From: Acidovorax delafieldii
GTDB lineage: Bacteria; Pseudomonadota; Gammaproteobacteria; Burkholderiales; Burkholderiaceae_C
Length of the DNA: 64,000 nt
Direction of reading: 5' to 3'
NCBI RefSeq assembly: GCF_007993815.1
Contig: NZ_VJWE01000014.1
Coordinates: forward strand, 1 to 64,000
Shown here: in pieces, positions 58,976 to 64,000 of the stretch
How positions within the stretch are numbered: the first letter of the stretch is position 1
Layout: each line of letters opens with the position of its first letter
The notes under the pieces: generated by a model
Seen by the model: the letters and a program-made list of their open reading frames with translations, nothing else
What the model was told of the DNA's origin: nothing
Databases searched by the model: none
Program-made: the position numbers and the translations under genes

Positions 58976-59893
58976 TCACTCCACGCCCGCAAAACCTTCC
59001 ACCAGGTGGTCGATCCACACCCGCAGCTTGGCGGGCAGAAACCGGTGGGACGGGTACAGCACCCAGGCCGTGCCCGCGTACGAGGTCTTGTGCTCCCAAT
59101 CGGGCAACACGGTCACCAGATCACCCCGCGCCAACGCAGCGCGCGCAGTAAAGCCCGGCAGGCTGGCAATGCCCAGGTGGCTCAGCGCAGCCTCCAGTCG
59201 CACCTCGCTGTGGTTGGCCACATAGCGCCCGCGCACGGCCACCGTGGCGGATTCGCCTGCGCGCTCGAAGCGCCAGTGCCGGTCGCGCTCGTCCTCGCCC
59301 AGTGTGATGCAGGCGTGGTGCTCCAGGTCGCGCGGGTGCTGGGGGTGGCCCCGCTCAGCCAGGTAATGCGGGCTGGCGCAGGCCAGGTGGCGCAGGGTCG
59401 CCAGCGGCCGCCCGGCCAGGCCCGGGGGTGGCGTGTCGGTCACGCGCAGGGCCAGGTCGATGGGTTCCTCGAACAGGTCCACCGTGCGGTCGGTGATGAG
59501 CAGTTGCACATCGACCTCGGGGTATTTCTGCAAAAACGGCAGCACCAGGGGGTGAACGAGTTGGCGCCCCACCGCCTTGGCCATGCTCATGCGCACCATC
59601 CCCGATGGCGCGGCAGAGTGGGTGTCGCTCAGCGCCCACACCTCGCGCGCGGCAGACACCATGTCCTGGCAGCGGCTGTAGACCGCCGTGCCTGCATCGG
59701 TCAGCCGCAGCTTGCGGGTGGTGCGCTCCAGCAGGCGCACGCGCAGCGCCCCTTCCAGCCGAGCCACCTGGCGGCTGACCGCCGACGGGGTGATGCCCAG
59801 CTGCCGCGCGGCGGCCGAGAAGCTGCCCGCATCCACCACACGCGCAAACACCGCCATGTCGGGGAGGCTGTCCAGGGGTTGATTGATGCGCAT
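58976..59893 (-). CDS. LysR-family regulator, divergent to EamA gene
   Basis: Regulator of 305 aa. HTH: FARVVDAGSFSAAARQLGITPSAVSRQVARLE (about 15-47). The effector domain (about 90-295) includes LITDRTVDLFEEPIDLALRVTDTPPPGL and CASPHYLAERGHPQHP, the CrgA/PP00195-like subgroup. ATG at 59893. It faces the EamA gene across 118 bases that hold a perfect 9-bp inverted repeat, so it likely controls the exporter and itself. Confidence 0.88.
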   Translation of the reverse strand: MRINQPLDSLPDMAVFARVVDAGSFSAAARQLGITPSAVSRQVARLEGALRVRLLERTTRKLRLTDAGTAVYSRCQDMVSAAREVWALSDTHSAAPSGMVRMSMAKAVGRQLVHPLVLPFLQKYPEVDVQLLITDRTVDLFEEPIDLALRVTDTPPPGLAGRPLATLRHLACASPHYLAERGHPQHPRDLEHHACITLGEDERDRHWRFERAGESATVAVRGRYVANHSEVRLEAALSHLGIASLPGFTARAALARGDLVTVLPDWEHKTSYAGTAWVLYPSHRFLPAKLRVWIDHLVEGFAGVE

Positions 59894-59921
59894 GGGGAAC
59901 AAGTGCAGTTCTTTGGCAGCG

Positions 59922-59951
59922 ATTATCAATGCATGGACGCAAATTGATAAT
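59922..59951. promoter_or_regulatory. Perfect inverted repeat, candidate LysR operator
   Basis: ATTATCAAT (59922-59930) and ATTGATAAT (59943-59951) are exact reverse complements separated by 12 bases. It lies 28 bases from the LysR start and 60 bases from the EamA start, an AT-rich island in a GC-rich region. Confidence 0.65.
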
Positions 59952-60011
59952 TTCCCCAGCCCATCGCCGCCACGCGCGGCGCCCCACAGCCTCCCCCCCA
60001 ATCTGCGTCCC

Positions 60012-60929
60012 ATGTCACACACCCTGCCCCTGTCCGCCCCTTCCCCGCTGGCCCCGCGCCTTTCTGACCTGGCCTTGCTGCTGGTCGCCGTGGTGTGGGG
60101 CACCAGCTATGGCGTGGCCAAGGGGGCCCTGGTGTTCTACCCGGTGCTGGGTTTTTTGGCCGTGCGCTTCCTCCTGACCTTTGTGGTGCTGCTCCCGGCC
60201 CTGCTGCGCGCCACTGCGCCCGAGCGGCGCGATGCGTTGGTGGCCGGCCTGCCGCTGGGTGGGCTGATGCTGGGCATCTTTCTGTGCGAGACCTTTGGCC
60301 TGGCGCTCACGCAGGCCAGCAATGCCGCGTTTTTGATCAGCCTGTGCGTGGTGTTCACACCGTTTGCCGAGTGGTGGCTGCTGCGCCAGCGGCCCGAGCG
60401 TGCGATGTTTGGTTTTGCCGCCGTCTCGCTGCTCGGCGCAGCCCTGCTCAGCGGGGGGTACACCGGCCAATGGGGTTGGGGCGACGCCCTGATGCTGGCG
60501 GCCGCCGTGCTGCGTGCCATCACCGTGTGCCAGACCACGCGGCTCACCCGTCGCCGCAACGCGCCCGTGCTGGCCCTCACAGCGGTGCAGTCGGGCGTGA
60601 TCGGGGTGGGCTGCCTGGTGCTGGCGCTGGCTTTGCCGGGCAAGCTGCCCCCGCTGCCGTCGCTCACCCAAGCCAGCGCTTTCTGGTGGGCCTGCATTTA
60701 CCTGGTGGCAGGCTGCACGGTGTTTGCCTTTGTGGCCCAGAACTGGGCACTGCGCCACAGCTCACCCACGCGGGTGGGCTTGCTGACCAGCAGCGAGCCC
60801 GCCTTTGGCGCGCTGTTTGCGGTGTTCTGGCTGGGGGAGCAGCTCAGCGTTACGGGCTGGGTGGGCGGTGCGCTCATCGTGGGCGCCGCCCTGTGGACGA
60901 TGGCGCGGCGGGGGGATGCACAGCGTTGA
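60012..60929 (+). CDS. EamA-family (DMT) transporter
   Basis: Inner-membrane protein of 305 aa with ten hydrophobic helices in two EamA halves (LALLLVAVVWGTSYGVAKGAL near the N-terminus; SSEPAFGALFAVFWLGEQLS in the second half). Family members export amino acids, metabolites or drugs. ATG at 60012. Paired with a divergent LysR regulator, a common arrangement for inducible exporters. Substrate unknown. Confidence 0.88.
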   Translation: MSHTLPLSAPSPLAPRLSDLALLLVAVVWGTSYGVAKGALVFYPVLGFLAVRFLLTFVVLLPALLRATAPERRDALVAGLPLGGLMLGIFLCETFGLALTQASNAAFLISLCVVFTPFAEWWLLRQRPERAMFGFAAVSLLGAALLSGGYTGQWGWGDALMLAAAVLRAITVCQTTRLTRRRNAPVLALTAVQSGVIGVGCLVLALALPGKLPPLPSLTQASAFWWACIYLVAGCTVFAFVAQNWALRHSSPTRVGLLTSSEPAFGALFAVFWLGEQLSVTGWVGGALIVGAALWTMARRGDAQR

Positions 60930-60961
60930 TCGCCTGCTTTCCCGCCACTCCATCCAATCAC

Positions 60962-61015
60962 TACCAATTTGATAGCTGCTTGGAAATTAAACACCGGCGC
61001 TATCGCCCGTTTTTA
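60962..61015 (+). repeat. Palindromic repeat A, copy between EamA gene and lgt
   Basis: TTTGATAGCTGCTTGG ... GGCGCTATCGCC and a T-run. It reaches the lgt stop codon (61013-61015). The T-run may help terminate the convergent transcripts. Confidence 0.65.
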
Positions 61016-61840
61016 CCTTGAAACCAACGCCCCCACCGGCTGCCGCTGCGCCCACAGCCACATCGCTGCGCCACCCACGATCATGGGCACACACAGCCAC
61101 TGTCCCATGCTCATGCCCAGCGACAGGATGCCCAGGAAGGCGTCGGGCTCGCGGAAATATTCGGCAATGAAGCGGAACACGCCGTAGCCGAACAGGAAAG
61201 CGGCCGCCACCTGGCCGGGGCGACGCTCCTTGCGCGCATACAACCACAGCAGGATGAACAGCAACAACCCTTCCATCAGGAACTGGTAGACCTGCGAAGG
61301 GTGGCGCGGCTGCATGGAGCCGCTGTGCGCAAACACCATGCCCCAGGGCAGATCAGGGCTGGCAAAGCGGCCCCACAGCTCGCCGTTGATGAAGTTACCC
61401 ACACGCCCTGCCGCCAACCCCGTGGGCACGCAGGGCGCCACAAAGTCGGCCACCTGCAGCCAGGGGCGTTGGCGCGAATGGGCAAACCACAGCATCGAAA
61501 CCACCACACCCAGCAGCCCGCCATGGAAGGCCATGCCGCCCTGCCACACGGCAAAAATTTCCAGCGGGTGGCTCAGGTAGTAGCCCGGCTTGTAGAACAG
61601 GCAGTAGCCCAGCCGCCCGCCAATGACCACGCCAGCCACCCCCAGAAAGAGGATGTCTTCCACATCCTTGCGCGTCCAGGCACCAGGCCCCGTGATGGAG
61701 GCAAAGGGCGGGTGCCGCAGGCGCCGGATGCCCAGCAACATGAACAGGCCAAAGGCCGCAAGATAGGTCAGGCCATACCAGTGCACAGCCAGCGGGCCGA
61801 TCTGCAGGGCGACGGGGTCGATGTGGGGATAGGTCAACAT
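61013..61840 (-). CDS. lgt: Prolipoprotein diacylglyceryl transferase
   Basis: Inner-membrane enzyme of 275 aa that transfers diacylglycerol to the lipobox Cys of prolipoproteins. About seven helices. Signature region: [14 protein letters not shown] (about 143-156), with [19 protein letters not shown] and AFHGGLLGV before it, including the essential His. ATG at 61840 (MLTYPHIDP) is the conserved start; the longer in-frame start is not. It follows ilvD on the same strand after a terminator, so it has its own promoter. Confidence 0.95.
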   Translation of the reverse strand: MLTYPHIDPVALQIGPLAVHWYGLTYLAAFGLFMLLGIRRLRHPPFASITGPGAWTRKDVEDILFLGVAGVVIGGRLGYCLFYKPGYYLSHPLEIFAVWQGGMAFHGGLLGVVVSMLWFAHSRQRPWLQVADFVAPCVPTGLAAGRVGNFINGELWGRFASPDLPWGMVFAHSGSMQPRHPSQVYQFLMEGLLLFILLWLYARKERRPGQVAAAFLFGYGVFRFIAEYFREPDAFLGILSLGMSMGQWLCVPMIVGGAAMWLWAQRQPVGALVSR

Positions 61841-61978
61841 GGTGGCGGGTATTGTGCCCGCGCTGGCGATGACCCCGCACGCAGGGTCGCCTGCCCCGGG
61901 CAGGACCACCGGGCGACCGCAGCCGCGCCAGGGCGATCCGCTGGAACTATACACCACGTTTCTGAGAAAAAAGCCGAG

Positions 61979-62020
61979 CAAGCGCTAGTCCGTCATGTGC
62001 CGACAGCTATCAAAAGTGGA
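61979..62020 (+). repeat. Palindromic repeat A, partial copy between lgt and ilvD
   Basis: AAGCGCTAGT, CATGTGC and CAGCTATCAAAAG in the same order and spacing as the copy after uspA. Confidence 0.6.
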
Positions 62021-62021
62021 G

Positions 62022-62058
62022 CAAAAAACAAAAAAGCCGCGCCCTCCAGGCGCGGCTT
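62022..62058 (-). terminator. Rho-independent terminator after ilvD
   Basis: AAGCCGCGCC pairs with GGCGCGGCTT (62034-62043 with 62049-62058) around a five-base loop. On the minus strand a T-rich run (TTTTTTGTTTTTTG) follows. Confidence 0.9.
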
Positions 62059-62098
62059 CGGTGCGGCGGCAGGGCTCCTGGCCCTGCAAAGCAACTCG

Positions 62099-63958
62099 TC
62101 AGTCGTCCAGCAGCGACAAATCGCGCACGGCGCCCTTGTCGGCAGACATCACCAGCTTGGCATAGGCCTTGAGCGCGGCCGACACCTTGCGCGGGCGAGG
62201 CTGCGCAGGCTTCCAGCCCTTGGCGTTCTGTGCTTCGCGGCGGCGGGCCAGCTCTTCATCGCTCACCAGCACGTTGATCGTGCGGTTGGGGATGTCGATG
62301 CGGATGCGGTCACCGTTCTGCACCAGTCCGATGGCGCCGCCCGCAGCGGCTTCCGGCGAGCAGTGGCCAATCGACAGGCCCGAGGTGCCGCCCGAGAAGC
62401 GCCCGTCCGTCAGCAGCGCGCAGGCCTTGCCCAGGCCCTTGGACTTGATGTAGCTGGTGGGGTAGAGCATTTCCTGCATGCCGGGGCCGCCCTTGGGGCC
62501 TTCATAACGCACGATGACCACGTCACCGGCCTTGACCTTGTCGGCCAGGATGTTGGCCACGGCCTCGTCCTGCGACTCGGTGACATGGGCCGTACCCTCA
62601 AACACCAGGATGCTTTCGTCCACACCGGCCGACTTGACCACGCAGCCGTCCACCGCAATGTTGCCGGTCAGCACGGCCAGGCCGCCCTCTTTGCTGAAGG
62701 CGTGGTCGTACGAGCGGATGCAGCCCTCGGCGCGGTCCAGGTCCAGGCTGGGCCAGCGCGTGTTCTGGCTGAACGCCACCTGGGTGGGGATGCCTGCGGG
62801 GCCCGCCATGTAGAAGGTGCGCACGGCGTCGTCCTGCGTGCGCACGATGTCCCACTGGTCCAGCGCCTCCTTCAGTGTGGCGGTGTGCACGGTGGGCACA
62901 TCGGTGTGCAGCTTGCCCGCACGGTCCAGCTCGCCCAGGATGGCCATGATGCCGCCTGCGCGGTGCACGTCTTCGATGTGGTACTTGTTGGTGTTGGGCG
63001 CCACCTTGCACAGCTGCGGCACCACGCGCGAAAGGCGGTCGATGTCGGCCATGGTGAAGGGGATCTCGGCCTCTTTGGCAATCGCCAGCAGGTGCAGGAT
63101 GGTGTTGGTGGAGCCGCCCATGGCAATGTCCAGCGTCATGGCGTTTTCAAACGCCTTGAAGCCCACCGAGCGGGGCAGCACGCGTTCGTCGTCCAGCTCG
63201 TAGTACTGCTTGGCCAGGTCCACGATGCGGCGGCCTGCGCGCTTGAAGAGCTGCTCGCGGTCGGCGTGGGTGGCCACCACCGTGCCGTTGCCGGGCAGCG
63301 ACAGGCCCAGCGCCTCGGTCAGGCAGTTCATGGAGTTGGCGGTGAACATGCCCGAGCACGAACCGCAGGTGGGGCAGGCCGAGCGCTCGACCTCGGCCAC
63401 ATCGGCGTCGGAGTAGTTGGTGTCGGCGGCAATCACCATCGCGTCCACCAGGTCGAGCTTCTTGAACTCCATGACCTTGGTGACCGGGTTGGCCAGGCGG
63501 GTCTTGCCCGCTTCCATGGGGCCACCCGAAACGAAGATCACCGGGATGTTCAGGCGCATGGCGGCCATCAGCATGCCGGGGGTGATCTTGTCGCAGTTGG
63601 AAATGCAGACCATGGCATCGGCGCAGTGCGCGTTGACCATGTATTCGACCGAGTCGGCAATGATGTCGCGGCTGGGCAGCGAGTACAGCATGCCGTCGTG
63701 GCCCATGGCGATGCCGTCGTCCACGGCAATGGTGTTGAACTCCTTGGCCACGCCCCCAGCGGCTTCGATCTCGCGGGCCACCAGCTGGCCCAGGTCCTTC
63801 AGGTGCACGTGGCCGGGCACGAACTGGGTGAACGAATTGACCACCGCGATGATCGGCTTGCTGAAGTCATCGTCTTTCATGCCGGTGGCGCGCCACAGGG
63901 AACGCGCGCCTGCCATGTTGCGACCGGCGGTGGAGGTTTTGGAACGGTAGATGGGCAT
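62099..63958 (-). CDS. ilvD: Dihydroxy-acid dehydratase
   Basis: Iron-sulfur enzyme of 619 aa catalysing the third step common to valine and isoleucine synthesis. Cluster-ligand cysteines appear in [10 protein letters not shown] (about 122) and [19 protein letters not shown] (about 195). The C-terminal [16 protein letters not shown] is the ILVD/EDD signature. ATG at 63958 ([15 protein letters not shown]) is the conserved start. Length and sequence match the E. coli-type enzyme (616 aa). A strong terminator follows. Confidence 0.97.
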   Translation of the reverse strand: MPIYRSKTSTAGRNMAGARSLWRATGMKDDDFSKPIIAVVNSFTQFVPGHVHLKDLGQLVAREIEAAGGVAKEFNTIAVDDGIAMGHDGMLYSLPSRDIIADSVEYMVNAHCADAMVCISNCDKITPGMLMAAMRLNIPVIFVSGGPMEAGKTRLANPVTKVMEFKKLDLVDAMVIAADTNYSDADVAEVERSACPTCGSCSGMFTANSMNCLTEALGLSLPGNGTVVATHADREQLFKRAGRRIVDLAKQYYELDDERVLPRSVGFKAFENAMTLDIAMGGSTNTILHLLAIAKEAEIPFTMADIDRLSRVVPQLCKVAPNTNKYHIEDVHRAGGIMAILGELDRAGKLHTDVPTVHTATLKEALDQWDIVRTQDDAVRTFYMAGPAGIPTQVAFSQNTRWPSLDLDRAEGCIRSYDHAFSKEGGLAVLTGNIAVDGCVVKSAGVDESILVFEGTAHVTESQDEAVANILADKVKAGDVVIVRYEGPKGGPGMQEMLYPTSYIKSKGLGKACALLTDGRFSGGTSGLSIGHCSPEAAAGGAIGLVQNGDRIRIDIPNRTINVLVSDEELARRREAQNAKGWKPAQPRPRKVSAALKAYAKLVMSADKGAVRDLSLLDD

Positions 63959-64000
63959 CGTGCTGGCTTCTGATAAATCGCTGGAAGGGAAGCGGGCCGG

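Noticed and set aside
1..64000. CRISPR arrays, tRNA or rRNA genes, prophage
   Set aside because: No regularly spaced direct repeats, tRNA arm motifs, rRNA blocks or phage structural genes were seen.

Overview
The window reads as a chromosomal segment of a GC-rich betaproteobacterium, most likely family Comamonadaceae (Acidovorax or a close relative). The reasons are the high-GC third codon positions, a Bug/TctC-type binding protein, the FNR-controlled ccoNOQP-ccoGHIS-hemN block, a betaproteobacterial-type 6S RNA downstream of zapA, and two dispersed repeat families that I associate with Comamonadaceae. No rRNA, tRNA, CRISPR array or prophage was found. The only classical mobile element is an IS1595-family insertion sequence at the left edge (1-1074).

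Layout. 1146-7100 (minus): a PotABCD-like ABC transporter operon with its GntR regulator and an Asp/Glu/hydantoin-type racemase that lacks one catalytic cysteine. 7350-8483 (plus): a membrane diguanylate cyclase. 8505-27800 (mostly minus): a corrinoid island. A cobalamin riboswitch leads btuB-cobB-cobU-btuF-btuC-btuD-exbB-like-DUF2149-cobN-like-cobO-cbiB-cobC-HipA-like kinase-DUF3037-cobQ, almost every junction overlapping by 1-14 nt; cobT and a methyltransferase lie beyond. The CobN-like protein has a signal peptide and a C-terminal membrane anchor, and it is coupled to an ExbB/ExbD-like pair. It therefore looks like an energized periplasmic tetrapyrrole enzyme rather than the cytoplasmic cobaltochelatase. 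A kinase-like HipA relative and a DUF3037 protein are embedded in the same operon.

27982-28920 (plus): a coiled-coil protein, zapA and 6S RNA. 28967-33614: a TauE-type permease, then a translationally coupled HD-GYP / PAS-GGDEF-EAL pair. 33818-45619: the microaerobic respiration block (DsbD_2-like membrane protein, hemN, fnr, ccoH, ccoG, ccoP, ccoQ, ccoO, ccoN, ccoS, ccoI, uspA). Three FNR boxes stand at exactly the same distance (61.5 nt) from the hemN, ccoN and uspA start codons.

45742-52770: a branched-chain-type ABC transporter (livFGMHK) with an amidohydrolase and a divergent LysR regulator. 52824-58599: a malonate utilisation cluster (matB, enoyl-CoA hydratase, Bug binding protein, matA, matR). 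58976-63958: a LysR/EamA divergent pair around a 9-bp perfect inverted repeat, then lgt and ilvD.

Three candidates deserve most attention: (a) the membrane-anchored CobN/ExbB/DUF2149 module; (b) the HipA-like kinase/DUF3037 pair inside the cobalamin operon; (c) a palindromic repeat of about 55 bp that is translated in the same frame and orientation inside three unrelated enzymes (CbiB, CobU, enoyl-CoA hydratase) and also overlaps the start of btuD.
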